The position numbers were made by a program, and so were the translations under genes. Below, piece after piece: positions 1-6,292 of a stretch of 8,980 bases of DNA. Source of the DNA: an uncultured Lachnospiraceae bacterium (GTDB lineage Bacteria; Bacillota; Clostridia; Lachnospirales; Lachnospiraceae); NCBI GenBank assembly GCA_947175845.1, contig CAMWOK010000100.1, positions 1-8,980 on the forward strand, in the 5' to 3' direction. Below the pieces are notes generated by a model that searched no databases, was not told where the DNA came from, and saw nothing but the letters and a program-made list of their open reading frames with translations. How positions within the stretch are numbered: the stretch's first letter is position 1; each line of letters opens with the position of its first letter.

Positions 1-1
1 C

Positions 2-706
2 ATCGCTCCGGACTTAAACCGCAACGGAATAACCGAGGAGGTGCGTCTTACAGACTTCGAGGATGGACAGGGGCAGCGGCTGGAAATCTGGGAAGATGAT
101 GCATTGCTGTATCGTTTAGATGGGTATTTTGCACATACAGGGCAGGAAAGCATCTTTCTGTGTACGCTGGACGGGGAGGATTATCTGCTGCGCTACTATC
201 CGCAGATGTATCAAGGTGTCTGTACATATGGCTATGAACTGTTTACTCTGGTGGATAATGAGCCGAGAACAGAACAGTCGCGCGCTGTTGAATTCGATAT
301 CAATTTTGGTTCGCCCGTCCATGGCGGCTTTGATGTGGAGGCGATCGCGGAGTTTATGGAGGCGGTCAATACATTGTTCGCCCACAGCGTGCTGCTGCTC
401 AACACCAACGTTGAACTACAGGAAACCTTTGTGAAAGAGGGACGGCTGTATGACAGCCTGTGGTGGCTGGACAATCAGGAGCCGGAATTTGTCAGGGACA
501 AAGGCAGGACGCTGCAGGAGAATCTAAAGGAGTATCAGGCGGCAATGACATTTTACAGCGGCCTTTACAGCCCGGATGCCGCTGGACACGCGCCGGAATA
601 TCAGTTATGGATGCACGGCCGCCACGGGTTCGACCGTGCGGGCGATACGCTGGTCTGCTGGGGGCTGCAGAATATGGAGTCAGACAGGGGATTCTTTGCG
701 GACTGA
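2..706 (+). CDS. Hypothetical protein, 5'-truncated, with an FG-GAP/EF-hand-like loop
   Basis: The reading frame is open from base 2 to the TGA at 704-706 (234 residues visible), so the true start lies upstream of the window. A GTG at 41 could be read as a start, but in-frame codons upstream of it encode the sensible segment IAPDLNRNGITEEVRL, so the gene is more likely cut by the window edge. That segment contains D-x-N-x-N-G, the pattern of calcium-binding loops in FG-GAP/VCBS or EF-hand-like repeats, which are common in secreted or surface proteins. The rest is acidic and rich in aromatic residues (for example the DSLWWLDNQEPEF stretch) and has no membrane segment. I do not recognise the family of the C-terminal part. 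It converges on the minus-strand gene at 742-1296 and has no evident link with the operon to the right. The reading frame is well supported; the function is not. Confidence 0.72.
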   Translation: MAPDLNRNGITEEVRLTDFEDGQGQRLEIWEDDALLYRLDGYFAHTGQESIFLCTLDGEDYLLRYYPQMYQGVCTYGYELFTLVDNEPRTEQSRAVEFDINFGSPVHGGFDVEAIAEFMEAVNTLFAHSVLLLNTNVELQETFVKEGRLYDSLWWLDNQEPEFVRDKGRTLQENLKEYQAAMTFYSGLYSPDAAGHAPEYQLWMHGRHGFDRAGDTLVCWGLQNMESDRGFFAD

Positions 707-741
707 CGACCTGTCTGTCAGGGCGGCTGTCAGCCTGCGGA

Positions 742-1296
742 CTACGCCTTTTGAACGATTCGGAAGCTCCTGGCCGCCTCGTCCAGCACGCACATCAGTT
801 TTTTCTCGCTTTCTGTATCCCGGTATGCTTTGGGGTAGACCATGCAAAGGCCGGTATTTCCCAGATAATCCCAGCGAAGTCCATAGAAGTACATCATAGA
901 TTCCTCTCTTCCCTCATAATATCGGATTCTGGCCTTGAAATAAAAAGCGCCATCCAGAGCAGTCATGTCCTCCGGTGCCCCGGTGAAGGTGCCGGTTTCT
1001 TTATATTCCTCGACAGCGTCATAGACAAAGTCATCGCACAGGATTGCCAGGTAGGGGGAGGTTCCCTCTGCGCCCATGCTCTTTCCAGGCGCGTAGGTGC
1101 TCAGCATCATCACTTCCCCGGCGTGGGACTTCGCCTGCTGAAAGGAATCGTTTACCTGAAAAGAGATGCGGTGCTCGATATTGTCGTCATCCCAGTAGAC
1201 CTCTTCTATGAGGTGGGAGGACGGGGCGAGCACAATCTCTGTCAGCTGGGTTTGGGGTTCTGCGGTATTAAATAATCTGCTGGTAAATGTCTTCAT
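742..1296 (-). CDS. Hypothetical protein, 184 aa
   Basis: This minus-strand frame runs from the ATG at 1296 to the TAG at 744-742. On the minus strand a GGAAGG ribosome binding site (plus-strand 1307-1312) lies 10 bases before the ATG, which supports this start. The protein is soluble-looking and acidic, with no signal peptide or membrane helix. The N-terminal half reads as beta strands (TQLTEIVLAPSSHLIEEVYW, then HRISFQV). The C-terminal end (about residues 145-184) goes from a hydrophobic strand (GLCMVYP) to a helix ending in ARSF. That ending is loosely reminiscent of DcrB/PsbP-like small domains, but I would not assign the family. It stands alone on its strand, convergent with the gene to its left and divergent from the MoxR operon. 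It could be an immunity-type or stress-type orphan, which is speculation. Several plus-strand frames across this stretch lack ribosome binding sites and look like shadows. Confidence 0.7.
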   Translation of the reverse strand: MKTFTSRLFNTAEPQTQLTEIVLAPSSHLIEEVYWDDDNIEHRISFQVNDSFQQAKSHAGEVMMLSTYAPGKSMGAEGTSPYLAILCDDFVYDAVEEYKETGTFTGAPEDMTALDGAFYFKARIRYYEGREESMMYFYGLRWDYLGNTGLCMVYPKAYRDTESEKKLMCVLDEAARSFRIVQKA

Positions 1297-1331
1297 TTTT
1301 ATCGATCCTTCCTTTCCTTTAGATAGTATCT

Positions 1332-1360
1332 TTTATGCCGTTCTTCTCACTGTCTGTCAT
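1332..1360 (-). promoter_or_regulatory. Candidate leftward promoter for the 184-aa gene
   Basis: On the minus strand, ATGACA (plus-strand 1355-1360, 5 of 6 matches to the -35 consensus) is separated by 17 bases from CATAAA (1332-1337, 4 of 6 matches to the -10). This would start transcription about 30 bases before the ATG at 1296. A perfect TTGACA with an A/T-rich upstream element lies farther up at 1399-1404, but no -10 sits at a usable distance from it. Both are weak predictions. Confidence 0.3.
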
Positions 1361-1490
1361 TGGACAGCACTCCTTTGCCAAGAGTGTGCTGCGGTTTGTG
1401 TCAAATAAAAAATTTCACCCTACTGATTCGTCTGCCTGTTAAAGCAGGAAGAGGGGAGTTGGTGTTTAAAGTGAGTATATCATAGGGCGG

Positions 1491-1506
1491 AGGTTGTCCG
1501 CAACCT
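1491..1506. repeat. Short perfect inverted repeat, possible operator
   Basis: AGGTTG-TCCG-CAACCT is a six-base-pair inverted repeat with a four-base centre, lying 32 bases upstream of the -35 of the operon promoter. That is a typical place for an activator site. It could also be a chance hairpin. A related ten-base string in inverse orientation (TTCGGGACAA, 1546-1555) lies between the -35 and -10 and matches 8 of 10 positions of the core TTGTCCGCAA. No regulator gene is visible in the window. Confidence 0.3.
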
Positions 1507-1538
1507 GAAAAACAAGGCACCTGCACAGATTAAAAAGC

Positions 1539-1568
1539 TTGCCTGTTCGGGACAATAGCGCGTATAAT
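1539..1568 (+). promoter_or_regulatory. Promoter of the MoxR/DUF5682/VWA/SWIM operon
   Basis: A perfect -10 hexamer TATAAT (1563-1568) is preceded by an 18-base spacer and the weaker -35 TTGCCT (1539-1544). The predicted start point, near 1575, gives a leader of about 30 bases before the ATG at 1606, with the ribosome binding site AGGGAGG at 1591-1597. The good -10 combined with a poor -35 fits a housekeeping-sigma promoter that may need an activator. It is the only good rightward promoter found upstream of the operon. Confidence 0.6.
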
Positions 1569-1605
1569 AAAGACAAATCCATAAACCAGCAGGGAGGACA
1601 AAGCG

Positions 1606-2724
1606 ATGCAGGAAACAATCAAACCTCCAGTGGAGGTGCGCTATCAGGAGGAGCTTGAGGCGCTGAGGAAAGCGGATGAGGAGCAGGGAAACAAGAAGCC
1701 CGACAACTGGCTGATGTCGCCAAAGGCGGTCAGAACCTTTATCCTGGGCAGCGACAAACCGATCAGGTACAAGCGCAAAACCTGTCAGATCAGGAAGAAG
1801 TACTTTGGCAACGACGCACTTGTGGAGCGCTGCATTGTCACGCTTGCAGGCAGCCGCGGCCTGATGCTCGTGGGCGAGCCGGGCACGGCAAAGACCATGC
1901 TCTCGGAGCTGCTGTCTGCGGCAATCAGCGGGAACAGCAAAAACACCATACAGGGAACGGCGGGGACGACGGAGGATATGATTAAATATTCCTGGAACTA
2001 TGCGCTGCTGCTCGCAAAGGGACCGAGCCGGGAGGCGCTTGTGCCGGCGCCGCTCTACATAGGCATGGAGAAGGGGATTCTCACTCGATTTGAGGAGATA
2101 ACAAGGACGCCTGCGGAGATTCAGGACAGCCTCATCAGCGTGCTGAGCGACAAGGTGCTCAATGTGCCGGAGCTGGGCGACGACGGATTTCTGTTCGCGC
2201 GCCCCGGCTTTAACGTGATCGGAACGGCGAACACGAGAGACAAGGGCGTCAACGAGATGAGCAGCGCGCTGAAGCGGCGCTTTAATTTCGAGACGGTCAT
2301 GCCGGTGAACAAGGTGTCGCTCGAGAAACAGATTATCTTAAACGAGGTCCGTATGCTCGCGGAGGAAAGCCATGTGGACATGAAGGCCGACGAGGATGTC
2401 GCGGAGCTTCTCGCGTCCACTTACCACGAGCTGCGCGAGGGCGTCTCCTCCTACGGGCACCGGATTGACCGGCCAAACGCGGTGATGAGCACGGCGGAGG
2501 CAGTCTCGGTCTACTACCAGACCATGCTCACGGGATACTATTACGGAGACGGGCATCTCGACGTGGAGTGCCTGGTGCAGAATCTCGTCGGCGCCATCTC
2601 CAAGGAGGACAGGGACGATCTCGAGAAAGTAAAGGGATATTTCAACACGGTTGTGCGCGCTAAAAGCGACAAAGAGGGTGGATTATGGAGACAATATTAC
2701 GAAGCGCGGAAATGGCTGAAATAA
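1606..2724 (+). CDS. MoxR-family AAA+ ATPase (YehL-like)
   Basis: This 372-residue protein is a MoxR-type AAA+ ATPase, a family that works as ATP-driven remodelling chaperones, usually with a VWA partner. The start at 1606 follows AGGGAGG with 8 bases of spacing. Residues 1-60 are a charged N-terminal extension. The AAA core follows, with Walker A GEPGTAKT (90-97), a Walker B region ending in the acidic pair E163-E164 (TRFEEITR), sensor 1 in IGTANTRDKG (N209) and a conserved ALKRRFNF (221-228) carrying arginine-finger candidates. A lid region with GHRIDRP (284-290) follows and fits the sensor 2 position. The motifs look intact, so an active ATPase is expected. It is the first gene of the operon and its 3' end overlaps the DUF5682 gene. 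From memory it corresponds to E. coli YehL in family and in gene order. The natural client is unknown; the VWA and DUF5682 products are the best candidates. Confidence 0.95.
   Translation: MQETIKPPVEVRYQEELEALRKADEEQGNKKPDNWLMSPKAVRTFILGSDKPIRYKRKTCQIRKKYFGNDALVERCIVTLAGSRGLMLVGEPGTAKTMLSELLSAAISGNSKNTIQGTAGTTEDMIKYSWNYALLLAKGPSREALVPAPLYIGMEKGILTRFEEITRTPAEIQDSLISVLSDKVLNVPELGDDGFLFARPGFNVIGTANTRDKGVNEMSSALKRRFNFETVMPVNKVSLEKQIILNEVRMLAEESHVDMKADEDVAELLASTYHELREGVSSYGHRIDRPNAVMSTAEAVSVYYQTMLTGYYYGDGHLDVECLVQNLVGAISKEDRDDLEKVKGYFNTVVRAKSDKEGGLWRQYYEARKWLK
2674..2681 (+). promoter_or_regulatory. Ribosome binding site inside the moxR-like gene, favours the start at 2685
   Basis: GAGGGTGG lies just before the ATG at 2685, with GAGG 7 bases from the start. 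This is a better site than anything before the in-frame alternatives at 2712 and 2724. The 2724 alternative sits in TAATG, directly overlapping the stop codon of the upstream gene, so translational coupling there is also possible. The choice affects only 9 or 13 N-terminal residues. Confidence 0.5.
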
Positions 2725-5105
2725 TGCTCGTTCCAGTCCGCCACCACAGCCCGGCGTGCTCTTGTCACATCAGAAAGGTCATTGCGCAGTGGAGGCCGGA
2801 CGCGGTACTGGTGGAGGGGCCGGACAATGCAAACGCCTTGCTTCCGATCATGGTGCACGAGGACACGCGCGCGCCGTTTGCCATCTATTACGCCTACCAT
2901 GACAAGGCGAAAAAGATATCGGACGAGCAGGAGTATTACAAGTGCTATTACCCGTTTCTCGACTACTCGCCGGAGCTGACCGCGCTGCGCGAGGCGGACA
3001 AAAATATGACATATGTGTCATTTATCGATCTGTCCTACGGCGATATTCTCGCGGCGTCCGCGAAGAAGCTGGCAGAGGAGGAGGCACCGCGCAGCTACAA
3101 TGACGACTATCTGCTCGCGCACAACAGCTACCTGCAAATGCTCTGTGAGAAGACAGGGCTGCGCAGCTTCGATGAGTTCTGGGAAAAATATTTCGAGATA
3201 AACGGCATGTACGAGGACAGCGGCAGCTGGTTTTCCCATCTGAGCACATACTGTGCGCTCGCGCGGGAAAATACGCCCGAGGAGGCGCTGCAGCGCGAGG
3301 GGTGTCTTGCGCGGGAACAGCACATGGCGGCGCGGATTGCCCTGCAGGCGCTGCGCGGCAGCGGGGCAGGAATTTTTCCAGGCGAGAAGAAAATGCAGCG
3401 CATTCTTGTGGTCACGGGCGGTTTTCACACGCCGGGACTGCAAGAGTACCTCTCGGACGCGCGGTGGGAGGAGACGGTCCGGCACGCAAAAAATATCGCG
3501 CACTATGTGCCGGGAACGGACGAGAGCGTCTATTTGATGCCCTATTCCATGGAGTCGGCGGACGCGCTCAACGGCTATGCGAGCGGCATGCCTTTTGCGG
3601 GATTTTATCAGAAGGTATGGGAGGGGATTGACAGGCAGTCGCAGAATCCTTACGGGGAGGCGGTGCTGGATTTTCTTGTATCCGCCGGAAAGGCGGTGCG
3701 CAAAGACGACGGAGCGCTCTCCACGTACGACGAGATCTGTGCCTGGCAGATGGCGCAGGGGCTTTGCAGCCTGCGCGGAAAGCCGCAGCCGGGCGCGTAC
3801 GAGCTGCAGGATGCGGTGCTGGCATCCTACGTCAAGGGCGAGTGCGATCTCTCGTCGGACATGCCGGTCCGCGCCCTGCGGCGCCTGATGACGGGAACCG
3901 GATCGGGCGCGCTCTGCGCCCGCGCGGATGTCCCGCCGATTGTCCTGGATTTTCAGAATCAGTGCAGGGTGTTTGGCATCCGCACGGACAGCACGCTGGA
4001 AAAAGAGGTGGTGCTCTCCATCTTTTCGAGCAGGAAGCACAGGGGGATGAGCATGCTTTTCCACCGGCTGAACTTTCTGCATACCGATTTTGCAAAGCGC
4101 CTGAAAGGGCCTAATCTGCAGCTGCGCATCGACCGCAGCCTGATTCGTGAAATCTGGAAGTACAAGCACAGCGCACAGGTGTCCGCCGCCCTGATCGATG
4201 TGTCTGTGCACGGCGCGACCATAGAGGAGGCCGCTGTCAGCCTTGTGCAGGAGCAGCTTTTGCAGGACCAGAAGGCCGACAGCGCGGCGCTGCTTCTGAC
4301 GCAGGTGTTTGAGATGGGGATTTCCGGCCAGCTCGAGCAGGTTTACGAGCGTGTGCACACGCTGATTCTCCAGGATATGGACTTTTATTCCAATGCGGAC
4401 GCGCTCAGATATCTGATGATGATGGAGAAGCTCGGGACACTCTACGGGTCGGATCTGGCGTTTGACGCGCTGCTGCACACCAGTGTCCGAAAGCTGATCA
4501 CGCTGCTGCCGGGCATCGCGCAGATGAGCGACGACGCGCTGGACGCAGGTATGGACGCGCTGAAACTGCTGTACCAGCTCACGGGAAAAAGAGGGCCGCA
4601 GTACGCAGATGAGCGCGAAGATTTCTACGCGGCGCTTGTGCGGATGCAGGAGGATGTGCAGATTCACGCGGGGTTAAACGGGTGTATCCACGGCATTCTC
4701 TACGGCGGCGGCAGAGAGGACGCAAAGGCGGTCAACGCGGTGAGCCAGGGATATCTGACAGGCACGAAGGATCAGCTTCTGAAAACTGCGGTCTTTTTCC
4801 GGGGACTGTTCTTTGCGGCGCGGGATCTGATTCTGATGGAGCGCGGCATGCTCGAGGGGATTGACGCCTTTCTCGGGCAGGTTGACGAGGAGGAATTTAT
4901 GGAACTGCTGCCGCAGCTGCGCATGGCGTTTGCCTATTTCACGCCCGCTGAGACGGACAAGATCGCAAAGCGGGCGGCAGGGTTGCACCGCAGGACGGGG
5001 CAGGAGCTGATGGCGCGCGCGGAGGTTCTGCCGGACTGGTATGCGTACGGAAAAGAGCTCGATCGCTATGCGCGCGGGTATCTCTATCGCGCACAAGACC
5101 TGTGA
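2685..5105 (+). CDS. DUF5682 family protein (YehM-like)
   Basis: This 806-residue protein has the marks of DUF5682. VRHHSPAC is at 18-25, LVEGP at 42-46, FIDLS at 113-117, REQHM at 210-214, and a beta strand leads into GGFHTPGL (245-252, His248). Next come a YSMESADALNGYASGMPFAGF-type segment at about 288-307 and LRGKPQPG (363-370). The N-terminal 370 residues therefore resemble the ChaN/TraB/EreA-like superfamily, in which paired His and Glu residues at strand ends form the active or metal site. That link is inferred from motif style only. The part around 480-515 (conserved HGAT) and the helical remainder to 806 may be a scaffold. There is no signal peptide or membrane helix, so it is probably cytoplasmic. 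It overlaps the AAA+ gene by 40 bases and ends in GTGA, 41 bases before the VWA start. The start at 2685 has the best ribosome binding site, but the family's conserved core begins right after the alternative ATG at 2724. The function is uncharacterised; an enzyme or effector controlled by the MoxR/VWA pair is my best reading. Confidence 0.9.
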   Translation: METILRSAEMAEIMLVPVRHHSPACSCHIRKVIAQWRPDAVLVEGPDNANALLPIMVHEDTRAPFAIYYAYHDKAKKISDEQEYYKCYYPFLDYSPELTALREADKNMTYVSFIDLSYGDILAASAKKLAEEEAPRSYNDDYLLAHNSYLQMLCEKTGLRSFDEFWEKYFEINGMYEDSGSWFSHLSTYCALARENTPEEALQREGCLAREQHMAARIALQALRGSGAGIFPGEKKMQRILVVTGGFHTPGLQEYLSDARWEETVRHAKNIAHYVPGTDESVYLMPYSMESADALNGYASGMPFAGFYQKVWEGIDRQSQNPYGEAVLDFLVSAGKAVRKDDGALSTYDEICAWQMAQGLCSLRGKPQPGAYELQDAVLASYVKGECDLSSDMPVRALRRLMTGTGSGALCARADVPPIVLDFQNQCRVFGIRTDSTLEKEVVLSIFSSRKHRGMSMLFHRLNFLHTDFAKRLKGPNLQLRIDRSLIREIWKYKHSAQVSAALIDVSVHGATIEEAAVSLVQEQLLQDQKADSAALLLTQVFEMGISGQLEQVYERVHTLILQDMDFYSNADALRYLMMMEKLGTLYGSDLAFDALLHTSVRKLITLLPGIAQMSDDALDAGMDALKLLYQLTGKRGPQYADEREDFYAALVRMQEDVQIHAGLNGCIHGILYGGGREDAKAVNAVSQGYLTGTKDQLLKTAVFFRGLFFAARDLILMERGMLEGIDAFLGQVDEEEFMELLPQLRMAFAYFTPAETDKIAKRAAGLHRRTGQELMARAEVLPDWYAYGKELDRYARGYLYRAQDL

Positions 5106-5131
5106 GACGTGGCGCGGCAGAATTAGAAGGT

Positions 5132-5137
5132 GAGGGG
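5132..5137 (+). promoter_or_regulatory. Ribosome binding site that fixes the VWA gene start
   Basis: GAGGGG is centred a normal distance (9 bases) before the ATG at 5147. The in-frame GTG at 5102 overlaps the stop of the preceding gene but has no comparable site. The extra 15 residues it would add (RRGAAELEGEGTGK region) do not look like the family's N-terminus. Confidence 0.6.
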
Positions 5138-5146
5138 ACAGGAAAG

Positions 5147-6274
5147 ATGGCAGACGAACAGGAAATTTTAAACCGCTGGCGGCTTGTGCTGGGAAAATAC
5201 GCGAAGGAACAGATCCCGTTTTCAGGGGGGCTCCGCAATCAGGGCGAGATGGAGGAAGTGCTCGATTACCTGTATTCGAGAGAGTACACACAGGAGCAGG
5301 AAATCCGCCAGGAACGAAGCGGAGGCAGCGGGGAGTCGCAGCTGACGATCCCGCGCTGGCTCACCAGAATCAAGACCCTGTTTCCGCAGAAGACTGTCGA
5401 GATCATGGAGCGGCATGCGCTCGAGAAATACGGGATGACAGAGCTTCTGACGGACCCCGAAGTCCTGCGCAGGCTCGAGCCGAACAAGGAACTTTTGAAG
5501 ACAATCATGCAGCTTCGGCACATGATGAAGGGCGAGGTGCTTTTGCTTGCGCGCCAGATTGTGCGCAAGATAGCGGACGAGCTGACCAGAAAGCTTGAGC
5601 CGGCTCTGCGCAGTTCCTTTTCCGGCAGATTAAACCGCAACCTCACAAGCCCGGTGAAATCCATGCGCAACATTGACATGAAAAAGACGATCCGCCGCAA
5701 TCTGAAAAACTATGACACCGAGACAAAGCAGCTGATATTGAAGCAGGTCTATTTCGGTGCGCGCACGAAAAAGTACAACCAGTGGCGCGTGATTATCTGT
5801 GTGGACGAGAGCGGTTCCATGCTGGATTCGGTGATACACAGCGCGGTCATGGCGGGAATCTTTGCGCACCTTCCCATGCTGGACACAAAGCTCGTCATCT
5901 TCGACACAAGTGTGGTGGATCTGAGTGGTTATGTCACAGACCCCGTCGAGACACTCATGAGTGTGCAGCTCGGCGGCGGCACGGACATCGGCGGCGCGCT
6001 CGGCTACTGTGCGCAGCTGATCCAGATGCCGCACCGGACGATGGTGGTGCTGGTGACAGATCTCTTTGAGGGCGGCAGTTACCGCAGGATGTATCAGGTG
6101 AGCCAGGGCATTATCGAGAGCGGGGCAAAACTGATCGTGCTGCCCGCGCTCGACCATGACGCCGTGCCAAACTATGACAGGAACGCGGCGGCGGTGCTCG
6201 CGGACATGGGGGCGGCGGTCGGCGCCATGACGCCGGAGGAGCTGTCCGGGTTTATTGCAAAACAGTTGGATTAG
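5147..6274 (+). CDS. VWA domain protein with intact MIDAS (YehP-like)
   Basis: This 375-residue protein is counted from ATG 5147; a longer form from GTG 5102 is possible but less likely. Residues 1-20 carry NRWRLVLGKY, an opening typical of this family. Residues about 30-150 are helical and charged. A strongly basic stretch at about 146-212 precedes the VWA domain. The metal-ion-dependent adhesion site is complete: D220-x-S222-x-S224 in VDESGSM, T279 in LGGGTDIGGA and D305 in LVTDLFEGG. It should therefore bind a divalent metal and, through it, a partner acidic residue. In MoxR systems such as RavA-ViaA and NorQ-NorD, the VWA protein is the adaptor between the ATPase and its client, and that is the expected role here. 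It lies 41 bases after the DUF5682 gene and 18 bases before the SWIM gene. There is no signal peptide, so it acts in the cytoplasm. The family call is strong; the client is unknown. Confidence 0.94.
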   Translation: MADEQEILNRWRLVLGKYAKEQIPFSGGLRNQGEMEEVLDYLYSREYTQEQEIRQERSGGSGESQLTIPRWLTRIKTLFPQKTVEIMERHALEKYGMTELLTDPEVLRRLEPNKELLKTIMQLRHMMKGEVLLLARQIVRKIADELTRKLEPALRSSFSGRLNRNLTSPVKSMRNIDMKKTIRRNLKNYDTETKQLILKQVYFGARTKKYNQWRVIICVDESGSMLDSVIHSAVMAGIFAHLPMLDTKLVIFDTSVVDLSGYVTDPVETLMSVQLGGGTDIGGALGYCAQLIQMPHRTMVVLVTDLFEGGSYRRMYQVSQGIIESGAKLIVLPALDHDAVPNYDRNAAAVLADMGAAVGAMTPEELSGFIAKQLD

Positions 6275-6292
6275 AATGCAAGGAGGAGAAGC

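Larger units (their letters stand above)
1297..1605. other. Divergent intergenic region, AT-richer than its flanks
   Basis: These 309 bases separate the minus-strand gene ending its 5' end at 1296 from the plus-strand operon starting at 1606. I see no convincing coding frame. It holds the operon promoter at its right end, a weaker leftward promoter candidate near 1332-1360, an inverted repeat at 1491-1506 and an A/T run around 1401-1415. On the minus strand that run directly precedes a perfect TTGACA (plus-strand 1399-1404). An imperfect hairpin can be drawn at 1366-1390 (AGCAC pairing with GTGCT, plus bulged inner pairs). No T-tract follows any of these stems, so none reads as an intrinsic terminator. 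Confidence 0.75.

Noticed and set aside
702..741. Possible bidirectional terminator between the convergent genes
   Set aside because: Only a 5-base stem (CTGAC/GTCAG) with a 9-base loop can be drawn, and there is no T-run on either strand.
460..1275. Plus-strand open frame of 271 codons crossing the two left-hand genes
   Set aside because: It overlaps the better-supported gene at 2-706 in another frame and is antisense to 742-1296. It has no ribosome binding site, and its composition is not protein-like.
1366..1390. Imperfect hairpin AGCAC...GTGCT in the intergenic region
   Set aside because: The stem needs two bulges and no T-tract follows on either strand, so it is neither a terminator nor a clear riboswitch.
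1433..1547. Direct repeat TGCCTGTT at 1433-1440 and 1540-1547, with a near-inverse AACAAGGCA at 1511-1519
   Set aside because: A repeated 8-mer is expected by chance in about 300 bases, and the second copy simply overlaps the -35.
3018..4667. Very long open frame (549 codons) on the minus strand
   Set aside because: It lies wholly inside the DUF5682 gene, whose plus-strand motifs are unmistakable. The translation is Arg/His/Leu-rich low-quality sequence, typical of the antisense of a GC-rich gene, and there is no ribosome binding site.
5630..6157. Minus-strand open frame opposite the VWA domain
   Set aside because: It is a His-rich shadow of the VWA coding strand, with no start signal and no recognisable domain.
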